64,000 nt of DNA from Ceratorhiza oryzae-sativae (GCA_030998015.1 JARWMV010000031.1:1-64000), one strand, 5' to 3'. Shown: positions 45,987-56,882, numbered from the stretch's first letter. Program-made: numbers and translations. Notes: generated by a model not told the origin, from the letters alone.

Positions 45987-46355
45987 ATCAGGCCTAGAAA
46001 TAAGCATTAGTATCAATATATTCAACTTTGCTCTTCATTTTCAATTTAGCCACATAATGTAGTAGTGTGATAATCACTGGGTTTTGGCATTGAGGTGAGC
46101 TAATTTTAGCTTTATCCATACCAAATTTCATTCCTCCATGAGTTTGATTCTTTCTCCCATCTAGCACACTCACATCTCTAATAGAATGTTCCATCAGTGT
46201 CTGGGAGGTGTGCTTTTATATTGTGTCTCTGATTTCTTCTTCTCCCCTGGGGTAGGGACCCTGATTTTTTGGTGCCACACCACCAGCAAAAACACCTCTG
46301 TGACTTGCTATTACAAAATTTTGTAATCAGCTGTAATTAGTTGTAATCAAAAATT
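45987..46355. other. No supported gene
   Basis: A 66-codon minus-strand ORF (45,994-46,194) has no domain I recognise. The right end holds TAATTAG/TAATCA repeats just before the solo LTR E. Confidence 0.3.
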
Positions 46356-46360
46356 GATTT

Positions 46361-46944
46361 TGTCATGGCCTAGACCATGACACAGATTTATTTCAAATTT
46401 TTTATAAATTTATTTCACATTTTTCTCCATTTTATTTTATATACTTTTAGGCCAAGTCATGGATATTAGGATATATGCATAGATTTACTTACATACAGAA
46501 GTCATGTGACCTTGTTGTTGTTTGACCCTTGTTTGTATCTTCCAGAAATGTCTTTCTCTGATGACATGTCATTAGCACCCTGGTTACCATTGTACCATAG
46601 TTACATATCATACCATTGTTGCTACTTCTTATTTGTCCTTGGGTTTGATATGTACAGCCTTGGACATGAATATGTAAGGGAGAGTCTGAGAGCCTTAAGC
46701 TTCAGAACTCAACCTCCTGTCAAACATCCCCTCTACCTGTGTGGTTACCAAGCCTAGCAGTACTTGCCCAGTCCTCTTTAGGACAAGTGCACTTCTCTAC
46801 TATCCTTGTGTGTTGTTGCAACCTATCCCCTCATTGCATGTCCCCCTCTAGGTGTTGCAGTCTTGATCCTTGGTGTTACAGCCCTTGGATCTGCCTTCAC
46901 CTCACAAGTGTTAGGTGTTACTGTTCAGGGTGTCAGCTCTGACA
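46361..46944 (+). repeat. Solo LTR of family E
   Basis: 584 bp, TGTCATGGCC...AGCTCTGACA, flanked by GATTT (46,356-46,360 and 46,945-46,949). It is older and CpG-poorer than the LTRs of element E. The spurious ORFs in it reflect LTR sequence. Confidence 0.85.
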
Positions 46945-46949
46945 GATTT

Positions 46950-47705
46950 CACATTAGGGGGGAGTGTCCCAGAGCTGCCACATCAACTCTTATCAATTCA
47001 TGTCTCTAATGAGATATGTTCAGAATGTGAAGGTGAGTCAATAGAACTTTTGGTTGTACAATTTGGTTGAGTATTTGCTCAGTTCACATTTCTGTGAGCC
47101 AAGGTAACATGCCAAGGGTTGTGAAGCTGATTTTAAGGGAGAAAGATTGATGTAATGTTAAAGAATGTATTTTTTTCTATTTAATGATTTTATATATATG
47201 TATCTAAAGAGTGTAACCTGCAGGCCAGGCTTGTTTCGTGTCCACCAGGGGGGGCATAGCCATTTCAGCAGTTATGTTTATCAGGCTCTGATTGTCTTGA
47301 TGACTAATCACCCATCGCCCAATTAGTAGTAGATGAAATGATGTCATGTGGAAGTACCACAAACATCAATCCATAAATAAACCTCCTGCCAGTTCACTGA
47401 ACATCTTCAGGACCATGCCCTCCACGGTAAAGGCCAAGTCCAACAGGCTGATGAATCGCACTAGATTGAATGACGGATGAATGACAGATGTGCCTGCCTT
47501 AGCGCCCAGGTTCCCCACGCATTCGGTCGGTTGGTCACATTAATTCCAACATCCCATTTCACTTAGCATATGCTTAAATTATACACAGGGGTTGAACATC
47601 GTATATACGTGCAGCGCAACACTGTTTCGTGATAAAACTCATTCCCCGGTGCACGATAGGTGCCCAGCACTAGTAATCTAGGCTAGAAAATACATAGTCA
47701 AAATA
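46950..47705. other. Intergenic region, no gene seen
   Basis: AT-rich transition from repeat-dense to low-copy sequence. No recognisable coding region, promoter or repeat. It is the 3' flank of the CFEM gene. Confidence 0.4.
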
Positions 47706-48686
47706 TCAATCTGCAGAGCTACAAAGGTTGCAAAGAACAAGAATTGAAACTATGACAATAGCAGCTATGATACCGCCATGAATCGCAGAGCGTCGTTTTG
47801 GCTTCGATGTTCCAGAGCGGTCGTCAGGCTTGGTCGACTTAGGCTTGCCAGTAAAATCGCCAAGTGGACTGCTAAAGGTTGTGGTTACAAGCGTCTCCGC
47901 TGTATAGACTGATCCTGACACGGTAATCACACCACCAGATTGAATCACAGACGTCTTGACAGTGTACGTCACACTCCCAGTAGTGGGACTTAAAGTTGGT
48001 GACGTTTGAGTAATAGCGTTCTCCGTCGTGCCAGTCCAAGGGATCGATCCAGTCGGGCTGGTTGAAGCTTCGCCCAGGATCAAGATCAATTATTTGCAAG
48101 GAATTTCTAAACACGTACCGGTAGAGGTAACAGAATCGGTTGAGATTGAAAGGTTCCTGCAAACGGACGAGTAGGATCGACGGGCATGCGCGACAGCGGC
48201 AGGGTCACATTTTTGAGTTGTAAAACAGTTTTGTGAGTCGTTTAGGAACGTATTGCTGGATATAGATTCAAGTTGAATGTCAACCCAGCGTCTTTAGTGA
48301 GCAAATGCATACCTCGCACAAACGCATTCGGAATCATTACTAGCATGATAACATCAATCCATGCGCTGATGCCTTGACTGGCTCTCTACTCACAATCCCG
48401 TGCAATTGGCTTCTGACGCAGCTAGGTCCAAGCACGTTTTAACGCATTTCTGGCTGTCACTGCTCAGAGAAGCCGAAGCAGTCAACGTAGCAATCGAGGA
48501 AAAAATCTGCGTGGAATTCGTTCTTGGGGTTAATGTAAAGCTGGGGGTTGTTGATTCGTCCGAGACAGGATTGCTATATACTCGTGCCAGTTTCGAAGTC
48601 ATAATTTCGTTATTCGGGGTCGGAGCGGTGACCACCAGCCGTAGGCCAGCGAGCAAGAGAAACAAAGGAGAAATTAAAAAGTGCAT
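47706..48686 (-). CDS. CFEM-domain cell-surface protein (four exons, 272 aa)
   Basis: ATG at 48686; exons 48,394-48,686, 48,313-48,339, 48,119-48,255 and 47,706-48,067. Introns of 54, 57 and 51 nt all begin GTGAGT, GTATGC or GTACGT and end in AG, and the frame is kept. A signal peptide (residues 1-20, hydrophobic, cleaved near VTA) is followed by a Ser/Thr-rich stretch. A complete CFEM domain has eight cysteines at 81, 85, 95, 103, 105, 117, 123 and 139, with Asp100 in the position that binds haem iron in characterised CFEM proteins. A long Ser/Thr-rich stalk, a basic patch (KPKRR) and a C-terminal transmembrane helix (GIIAAIVIVSILVL) follow. Known CFEM proteins act in haem uptake, cell-wall architecture or host interaction; which applies here cannot be told. 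It is the only host gene I can support. Confidence 0.82.
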
Positions 48687-50160
48687 GAGAAAATCTACAA
48701 ACAAGCCCAGGTCAAAAAAGAAAAAAAGGCAAGCAGCTGCGCCTGTTTATTCATTCGCCGTCGGGGGTATTTGTAGCTGAATAATATGAGGCCGATCGGC
48801 CACGAAGTTCGGGTGCAGTAACCATGTATAGTCAAAGCAGAACGCGCTGTAGGCTGAAACAGGAGAAGACGATATGCAGGAGCTAGTTTGTTCGGTTCCT
48901 GTCCCTCTCTACCATACAGTTCTAGAAATAGCCCAGCAGGTAGATGCGAAGCCCCCATATCCAGCGCCTATTGCCATGATGACATACGTGATACGTACAA
49001 AAGGGAGCCTGTCAGAATGCGCGCCTACATGCCAACCCGACGGTATTGCCTAGTACTATTCCAACTCTGGAAGAGGTCATGAATTAGTTATTTTCACGTA
49101 AGAATTTAGATTTCTATCTGGGATTTCTGTTCATTTTCGCTGCGCTCGATTGATTTCCCCTCCAATACATGTGTACCACCTAGTCGTTGACTTGCACGTG
49201 CATATCGTTTATGGCGCTGGGAGAGCTGGCTGCAATTTCTTGCGAATAAGCAAGCCCTGGGAAAGAAAGAAAGGAGATAAGATCCAGCAGTTGTTGCAGT
49301 TTATAATTACCAAGAATCGTCATATATTAGCCTACGGTCGCTCTGTACAACTTCCGGGCTTGGATAGGATTCGAGTGTATCAATAGTGTATATGCGTGGA
49401 TCAACTAATAATGGGACGACGGCCCTGAGGATTAGTCATAAGCTACTCAGGGCCTCAAGCTACTCAGGGTTTAAGTCTAAGCGCCGAGTCCGAGTCACAG
49501 ACACAAGCTCAAAGGGGGGTCAGCGCGTATCTCAGCGAGTTTGCGTCGTATCGTCATGTAGATAGGCTCATAAAAAAGAGAAAATTCGATTACATTGGAG
49601 CGCATGTGCACCGATTGCTCAAGCGATTGCGCCGCTTAGTAAAACGTAAATTATGACTCCCAGAAATGCTTCCCCCCTCAATTCTCAGCCAAATCGCTTG
49701 GTTGAGAGTTCGTTCGAAAGCTCTCAGCGCAGCGAACACTTCCTGTTAAGAGCTCTTACTTGGGGAGCGCGATCCTGCCTTGGTGGAACGCTCCCCCCTG
49801 AGGCCCTCTTGGAATTTGATTACATGTGATTAGACTTTTGATTAGACCCGATTACAACAATAAGTCACGGAGGCGTTTTCACCTCGGGGTTGGCAACAAA
49901 AAATCAGGGGCTGCAACCACATGGGGAGAAACAAAAAATAGGCACATCAAGGAAAAAAAGAAGGCTATCTCCCCATACCAGTGTGCACATTTAAAAAGAG
50001 CTGTGAGTGTGTATACTGGATTGTAATTTGAGATTTTGACTGAAATAAATTCAAGTGTCACAGATTCCTAAAACAACACCCAAAATCCTCAATCTACAAA
50101 CACTTTGCCAAATGTCAGTGCCTAAAGTAATTATAGTTATGTTATTGAACCTTTTCTAGG
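48687..50160. other. Low-copy intergenic region
   Basis: Upstream of the CFEM gene and before the Helitron. No coding sequence I can support. AAGCTACTCAGGG is directly repeated at about 49,440-49,470. Around 49,815-49,855 GATTACA/GATTAGA motifs recur. The 5' terminus of the Helitron should lie in the right part but I cannot place it. Confidence 0.4.
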
Positions 50161-53100
50161 TCAAATCCTACTACCCCTGAACGTGTCAGAGCTCAGGCCT
50201 GTGAGGCAGATCATGAGGAACGTCAACAAATCAGTCCAGATGCTAGACGTATACCTCAGCCCCATTTTAATGCACCCATTGCTGGGCCAAGTAACGCACC
50301 TGCGTTGACAAACCAACAAATTGCTCAACGGGCAAGACAACAACAAGAACAGGAGAGAAGACAAGAAGAAGAGGAGAGGCTAGCAGCTGCAGTGCCACCA
50401 GCCCCCATTCAACCACCTCCTGTTCCAGCGCCAGCAGGTCCACCAGTGTTGAATGCAAGACAGATTGGACAGCAAGCAAGAAGGGCCCAAGAACGAGCTG
50501 AACATCAGGCACAGGCAGCTGCTATAATTGAAGGGGTGCCTCAAATTCCACCAGGAGGCCAGGAGGTAAGTAAAAATCTCTCTGATGCCACTTGAATACT
50601 AACCAAATTATTTTAGGCAGGAGCAAATGCTAATCCAGCTATTCAGCAAAACCATGCGGGAGATTATGACGCAGATGAGGTGGGTTGTGCATTCTCATCT
50701 GAATTATGATTGGAGAATCTCATATATCAATTATTATATTATATTATAAAGGGGGGAGAACAGATGCCTGTGCTGCAATTAGAAGAAGCCATGGGGGCTT
50801 GAGCTGAAGCACGTGAGGCATGTCGGGCAGTGGTCCAGAATCTGACTGTGGAAGGAAGGCAGAACATTGGAGAGATGAATGTTGTGTGCCAGCACTGTGG
50901 GGCATACCACTGGGAACAGGAGAAACTGTCCAAGTCACGAGCTAACAATCCACTCTTTGGATCCTGCTGCTGAGAAGGTCGCATCCAGATCCTGCTCACC
51001 AGACGACCACCCCCTGAGCTTTGGCAACTCTATACCCGTAGCCATCCACTATCTGACAACTTCTTTAGTCATATACGTCAGTTCAACTCAGCTCTAGCCT
51101 TTGCTTCAATGGGCTTTGGTGGATTTGCAGAGCATCTTCCTGGGCATGGACCATATGTTTTCAAGATCAGCGGCAAGGTGTATCATTCTACTGGAAATCT
51201 GCAGCCACAGCCAGGACATGATTCAGCGTATGCATTGTTATTTGTCTATGACTCTTTAGACAAGGCTGCACACTGGCGCTCCAATAATCCTTACAATGGT
51301 GGGTGTGATCCAGGCTTGATGTGTTTGCTCATGGGTGTTATTCATGCACACCATCACTATGCAGGCATCTATAAGCAAATTTGGCAGCTCACAAGAGATC
51401 AGCCAGCTCAAAGGCTATCTATGATTATTAGGCAAAATCGTACACTTGACCCAAGGCGTTACAACCGTCCAACCAATGACAAATTAGCACTTATCTTTCC
51501 AGGAGAGGGTCTTAATAGGGAACGTGATATTGTTGTTCACTGTGCTGATGAAAATGGTGGGATAGAGAGGATAAGCACATGGAATCCGGCTTACATCACT
51601 TTACACTATGTGCTACTTCTCATTTTTGGTGAGCACAGGTACCATCGGGGTATCCCAGTGTGCAATGCTCCATGGGCCCCAGGATTTGCACAACCAGGTG
51701 CAGGTGGCAATAACTCAGATAATGAGAGTGACAGCCATGCAGATAACAATCCACCTATCCAACGTGGGCAGAGGGCCACTGTCTCAGAGCTGGAATACTA
51801 TGCTTATATGCTCTTTCCTAGAGAGTTTTTCACAAGTGACGATGCAATGCCTGGCCTGGATGTACACTTTGGGACAATATTCCGGGTGTGTCGACTTTTC
51901 CAGCAGCTCTTGGTGGATATATGGGCTATCATAGATCAGGCACGTTTGATTTGGATGCACATGAATCAAGCAACCATCCGGCGTGACCTCTACTTGGGCT
52001 TGGTGGACGCATTGCATACTGACGTCTTGGCTGCTGGAGCAAATCAAGGAACTATATTGGCTTCTTCTTACTATGGTGGTGCACGCCAGATGGCAGAATC
52101 CTACCAGGATGCCATGGCTATTGCACGCTATCTTGGACCTCCTCAATTCTTTGTCACAATGACTGCCAACCCAAACTGGCTGGAACTCAAAAAGGCTTTG
52201 CTACCTGGACAAGTTCCTGCAGATCAGCCAGACTTAGCTGTACATGTTTTTGAACTAAAACAACGTGCCCTGCTTCATGACATTGCCAAAAACCATGTAC
52301 TGGGCCGCTGCATTGCTCACGTCCACACAATTGAATTTCAAAAAAGAGGCCTACCCCATATGCATTTGTTGGTATGGGTGGAGAGGGCTTCCCATCTCAT
52401 TGCCCCTGATGATGTAGATGAGGTAATCTCAGCAGAGCTGCCTGATCCTGCAGACCATGACCTCTATGAGACTGTTACTACTTCAATGCTTCACAGTCCA
52501 TGTGGCCCAAATTTCCCCAACGCTTCTTGCTGGGACACACAGAAGCAGGTGTGCAAACAAGGATATTGGCCCTTGAAACCTTGGTGTCCCACCACAACAA
52601 TGATCCCAAATTCTTATCCACAATACCAGCGTCGAAACAATGGCCGAACCTTTACCAAGCGCTTTGGTGGCCAAGAACTTACTTTTGACAACTGGAGTGT
52701 TGTACCTCATAGCCCATTCCTATCCCACCGGTACAATTGCCATATCAATGTTGAAACTTGCTCCGGAATCAATGCCATCAAATATATATTCAAATACGTT
52801 TACAAAGGGCGTGACCGTGTTTCAATTGAAATCACAAATCAACAGGAACGAGAGGCAGTGGATGAGATTAAAATGCATCTGGATGCCCGATGGGTCTCTC
52901 CCTATGAGGCTATGTGGTGGATTAGCCGATTCTCCTTGCATCAGGAGGTGCCTAATATATACTGGCTACAGGTGCATCTCCCAGATCAGGAGACAATTAT
53001 TTTCCAAGGTGACAACCTTATCCAAGACATTGTTGCAAATCGGAAGGATACAATGCTCACTGGCTACTTCAAACTGAATGCACATCAAAATCAGGAAGTG

Positions 53101-54369
53101 CGCAATATTGCCAGGAGTATGGTTTACCAAGAGATTCCATCAAAGTTTTCCTGGAACAAGAAGGTGCATGTATGGAACCTGAGGCGCCAAGCTGCAGCTG
53201 CCGGTCCCCACTCCCAAGGCGCAATAGGGAGAATGTATTTTGTTGGGATCAACCAAGGCAAAAGGTTTTACCTTCGACTTCTTCTCACCACTGTTAAAGG
53301 CACAACATCATTTGAAGCCCTGTGAACCTACTGCCAAATAGTCTACCCCACATTTCAGGCTTGCTGTACTGCACGAGGATTGCTTGAGCATGATGGTGAA
53401 TGGACTCAGTGTCTTGAGGAGGCTTCCATAATCAAAACTGGATACCAGCTCCAAAAGCTTTTTGTGGTCATATTGACATTCGGAAACCCAACAGATCCAC
53501 TAAAGCTCTGGAATGACTACAAGGTCTCCATCTGTGATGACCTTAGGCACCGCATTGTTCGGGAAGGCTGGGATATACCTGATCTCACTGATGAGAAGGT
53601 GTATGACTACGGGCTCTATCTTCTAGAGAAAATGGTCATTGAAGCTGGGTCAACTATGGAAAGGGTTAAACTTCCAAGATCTGTTGGAGGATGGGCTGAA
53701 TATGAAGGCCAAGGTAGAATTTTTCTTGAGCAGATACAGCTACGACAAGCTATCCCAGACGGTGAACCTGAAGCCTTAGTGGGACAGCTGAATGCACAAC
53801 AACTAGACACCTTCAATCAAGTCTACACCTCTGCGGTTGAGTCTCAGGGTCAAACATTCTTTCTTGATGGCCCTGCAGGTACTGGGAAAACATTCCTCTA
53901 CAAGGCATTATGCAGCAAGCTCCGGTCTGAAGGTCACTACGTTATCTGTGTTGCATCTTCTGGGATTGCATCTTTACTTCTCCCAGGTGGCCGTAATTCA
54001 CATTCAAGGTTTAGCATCCCACTCAAGATCCATGAGACAAGCACCTGCTCAATCAGCAAGCAGTCTCATTTGGCTCAACTTATACGGCAAACAAAGCTAA
54101 TAGTTTGGGATGAGGTTCCTATGCAGCACCGCTTCTGTGCTGAGGCCTTCAACTGCACCTGTCAAGACATTTGCTCAAAACCAGATCAAGTTTTTGGTGG
54201 GATCACTGTTGTCTTTGGAGGGGATTTCCGTCAAATACTTCCAGTCATTCCACATGGTGAGCCTGAGCAGATTATTGCTGCATGTCTCAAACGCTCTCCT
54301 TTGTGGCCCCAAATGCACAAGTTGCGCCTCACAGAGAATATGCGTCTTCAAGGTGATCCTGAGGCAGCC
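50161..54369 (+). pseudogene. Helitron RepHel (Rep nuclease plus Pif1-like helicase), interrupted by C2
   Basis: The first recognisable exon begins after an acceptor at 50,160. Introns are 50,566-50,616 (branch ACTAACC) and 50,680-50,751. A zinc motif (CQHCGAYHW...FGSCC) precedes the Helitron N-domain from about 51,109. The HUH motif is HMHLL near 52,355 and the catalytic Tyr region is INAIKYIFKYVYKG near 52,780. The helicase has Walker A GPAGTGKT (53,872) and Walker [12 protein letters not shown] stops at 50,800, 50,971 and 53,323 all fit CGA. After [12 protein letters not shown] the frame enters the LTR of C2 at 54,370, so the helicase C-terminus and 3' hairpin end are gone. Helitrons transpose by rolling-circle replication. 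Confidence 0.85.
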
Positions 54370-55248
54370 TGTGGTGACCCTCTGGAGGCTCCCTTGTGGA
54401 GCACTTAAGTAGTGGCTGCGTTGACGGTTTGGTGCTATGCAGTATGTATTGAGTGTTCTAGTTACAGTGTTTGCTATGGTCTATGGTGGTTGACAAGATA
54501 AAGCAAGCTGAGGCATCCAGTCTTGCTTTATCCTCCTTATATATACCTGTGGCTGCAGTGGCTGCGGACGTATTATCTAAGCACACTCCACAGTAGGTGT
54601 AGGTTATGTACAGTACTATGGGTTAGGTAATTGTTTGTCTTAAGTTTGTGCGGCTCCGAATCTTATAGAGCCGCGCAAGGTCCGAGGGTCATGTGACCTT
54701 TTGGACTTAAGCATCCGGCGCTTAATCGCTGAATAAGCGCCGAGGTCACGTGACAACTCGCTCCTCGCTCCAGGTAACATGGGAGAGAAACGCTGGAGCG
54801 AGTTCAGGGTAACCACCGGCGCTTAATCGCTGAATAAGCGCCGAGGTCACGTGACAACTCGCTCCTCGCTCCAGGTAACATGGGAGAGAAACGCTGGAGC
54901 GAGTTCAGGGTAACCACCGGCGCTTAATCGTTAGGTAAGCGCCGAGATCACGTGACAACTCGCTCCTCGCTCCAGGTAACATGGGAGAGAAACGCTGGAG
55001 CGAGTTCAGGGTAACCACCGGCGCTTAATCGTTAGGTAAGCGCCGAGATCACGTGACAACTCGCTCCTCGCTCCAGGTAACATGGGAGAGAAACGCTGGA
55101 GCGAGTTCAGGGTAACCACCGGCGCTTAATCGCTGAATAAGCGCCGAGGTCACGTGATCCTGTTTATGGTTTGTTCCGCTTCGGAAAAATGCCATAAATC
55201 TGTACAATATTTGGTTGTTAGGTTATGTCTGCTAGGCGGGTCATAACA
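54370..55248 (-). repeat. 3' LTR of C2 (879 bp) with expanded tandem repeats
   Basis: TGTTATGACC at 55,248 to GGTCACCACA at 54,370. It is 227 bp longer than the C1 LTRs because it holds four 101-bp repeat units instead of about two. The TATA/self-primer block (GGATAAAGCAAG...CTTGCTTTATC) is conserved. The polypurine tract is at 55,249-55,262 (complement). Confidence 0.85.
54716..55146. repeat. 101-bp tandem repeats with hairpins
   Basis: Units start at 54,716, 54,817, 54,918 and 55,019, with a fifth partial at 55,120; the period is exactly 101. Each begins with a hairpin GGCGCTTA / TAAGCGCC, with one mismatch in two units. It continues with the palindrome TCACGTGA and then a second inverted repeat (AACTCGCTCC / GGAGCGAGTT). 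Confidence 0.9.
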
Positions 55249-55341
55249 TTATCCCCCCCTTTGGACATGTCTTGGGGGATCTCGAGGCATGTTTCTTTTC
55301 TGGGTTCTAAAAGGTTTCTAAAAGGTATCTCATATATCAAG

Positions 55342-55436
55342 GAGGTTAAGGGCGCTGGACTCAAACCAACGACCTTCCGTTCAATGTGTAATTGATTAGC
55401 TAGGAGATGATGAGTCAGGCTAGACCCCTTAACCTC
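55342..55436 (-). ncRNA. 95-nt tRNA-like hairpin, C2 copy
   Basis: Same 11-bp terminal stem and GGTTTGAGTCC block as the C1 copy at 24,708-24,802, again 95 nt and again between Rep and the 3' LTR. The middle differs more than the ends, fitting structural constraint on the stem and T-arm. Confidence 0.45.
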
Positions 55437-55552
55437 TATGCTACATGAGATTACTTTCTCCTTGCTTATTTCCTTGTTTAAGCTTACTTCTCGACACATG
55501 GTCTGTGAATAAAACAAGCTTATACAAAGATAATTTATTTTCATTTTTTTTT

Positions 55553-56839
55553 TTAAGGAAAAATAAAAAATGGTTTCCCTCCTGAGTATACCCAGTCTAC
55601 GTTTTTGGATACCCATAAGTCCCCTTCTTCCCCCTCTATGTCTGTCCAACACTTCATTATGGCCGACCGGCTATTCCCCAGGATCACCGTCGGCCGTACC
55701 TTCATTGACTTCACATGAGCATATCTGCCTGTGAAGTCTGCTTCGTACTGGCTCAGGGCTTTGAGCGAGTACTTCCCGTTTGACTGGACCATGTCATCCA
55801 GGATCCAGATGTCGGTGTCCTCTGACAGATTTCCCATGTTCCAGACGTTGCACATCCGGCTATGGGAGCCCTTGGATCGCGCATACGCTGTCTTCCCAGT
55901 TCCTGTTTCGCCTTCGATCACCAGGATGCGATGGCGCACGCCCCTCCCTCTCTTCTCAGATTCTTCCGCAAACCACCGGTCCGCCCTGTCGATGTGCGCC
56001 CGGTCTTCTGGGACTTCCAACTCCACCGGGATTGCAGGCATGCATCCCCGGTCCTCCTTATACGTGTACTCAGCATATGCTCGTACTGAGTTCCACGTCG
56101 TCACCATCTGGAGGGGGCGCAGGCGCTTGAATGCCTGGTAGTACTCCTTTTTTGTTGCTGAGGCAACAATCTCCGCCCCGTCCTCCAGGTCCGCCTCCGC
56201 CCTTGACCTTTTCCTGCCCTTCCCCTTCACCAGGATTTCCTCTAACCTTTCCAAGGTCAGGTCCCCCGCCATCAGCTCCTCTACCTCCTCGCCGTTAGCT
56301 CCAACATCCTTCCAGAGGTAGTTGAAAGCCTCCCTTGCAGGGTTGCCTCCTGGTCCGTCCTTGAGGTCCTTCGGCAGGATGTTGGGGTGTTGCCCCTCGA
56401 AGTCCCAGAACCGGGAGTTCTGGGTATTCCAGCCGCCCTTCCGCTCCTGACTGATGGAGAGGGCGTGGACATGGAGGGGCCGGGTTGGGTCGTAGTTTGG
56501 TTCCTCGGGGTTGTGGCGTTCCACCACCGCCAAAGTTGCCCAATGATTTGGCCGTTGGCAGCAGAACGCCTCGTATCGGGCGACAAGCCCACTTGAGGGC
56601 TGATCGCGTAGCTTCGACCAGGTCAGCAGCACCGCCCTGGTCTGGACGCGGAACCGAGGGGCTGGCGCGGTTTCGGTTGGCTCTTCGGACCCTCGATCCG
56701 TTGGCGTAGGCCGCATAGAAGCGGGTGAGGGGGCTCGGCTTGATACCGAGGGTGCTGGCGATGGCGACGCCAACCTCTGCCCTTCGCTTGATCCGCTTGG
56801 CTGGGGTGTTGCCGCGTTCGATCCATTTCCGCTTAGCAT
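55553..56839 (-). CDS. CRESS-DNA-type replication protein (Rep), 428 aa, intact
   Basis: ATG at 56839, open to 55,553. An N-terminal HUH endonuclease has motif I LLTWS (71-75), motif II HVH (123-125), a geminivirus-Rep-sequence-like FWDFEGQHPNI (144-154), and motif III with Tyr174 and Lys177 (YLWKD). A Lys/Arg linker lies at about 205-215. The C-terminal SF3 helicase has Walker A GETGTGKT (310-317), Walker B WILDDM (345-350) and motif C VILGN (385-389). Family knowledge: such proteins nick and rejoin ssDNA at an origin hairpin and unwind DNA during rolling-circle replication. All catalytic residues I can check are present. It lies inside an LTR retrotransposon, in pol orientation, before the polypurine tract. 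Origin from a CRESS-DNA virus or plasmid is inferred; cellular function is unknown. Confidence 0.88.
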   Translation of the reverse strand: MLSGNGSNAATPQPSGSSEGQRLASPSPAPSVSSRAPSPASMRPTPTDRGSEEPTETAPAPRFRVQTRAVLLTWSKLRDQPSSGLVARYEAFCCQRPNHWATLAVVERHNPEEPNYDPTRPLHVHALSISQERKGGWNTQNSRFWDFEGQHPNILPKDLKDGPGGNPAREAFNYLWKDVGANGEEVEELMAGDLTLERLEEILVKGKGRKRSRAEADLEDGAEIVASATKKEYYQAFKRLRPLQMVTTWNSVRAYAEYTYKEDRGCMPAIPVELEVPEDRAHIDRADRWFAEESEKRGRGVRHRILVIEGETGTGKTAYARSKGSHSRMCNVWNMGNLSEDTDIWILDDMVQSNGKYSLKALSQYEADFTGRYAHVKSMKVRPTVILGNSRSAIMKCWTDIEGEEGDLWVSKNVDWVYSGGKPFFIFP

Positions 56840-56882
56840 TGTTTACAGTTTTAGAGGTATTTGGGGACTGGGAAGAGAGCAT
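56295..56882 (-). CDS. Overlapping ORF upstream of and within Rep (basic N-terminus)
   Basis: The ATG at 56882 is 43 nt upstream of the Rep ATG in another frame, and C1 has the same spacing (22613 and 22656). About the first 60 codons are conserved with C1, with a nuclear-localisation-like stretch (KRIKRR) and FYAAYAN. Past that point similarity in this frame ends and the Rep frame becomes the conserved one. It could be a separate small protein, or the true N-terminus of Rep joined by frameshift or splicing. I see no good intron. Confidence 0.4.
   Translation of the reverse strand: MLSSQSPNTSKTVNNAKRKWIERGNTPAKRIKRRAEVGVAIASTLGIKPSPLTRFYAAYANGSRVRRANRNRASPSVPRPDQGGAADLVEATRSALKWACRPIRGVLLPTAKSLGNFGGGGTPQPRGTKLRPNPAPPCPRPLHQSGAEGRLEYPELPVLGLRGATPQHPAEGPQGRTRRQPCKGGFQLPLEGCWS

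Noticed and set aside
48400..48780. Plus-strand ORF of 126 codons
   Set aside because: Antisense to exon 1 of the spliced CFEM gene.
54716..55146. Evenly spaced repeats that might look like a CRISPR array
   Set aside because: Units are contiguous 101-bp tandem copies without unique spacers, lie inside an LTR, and the genome is eukaryotic.
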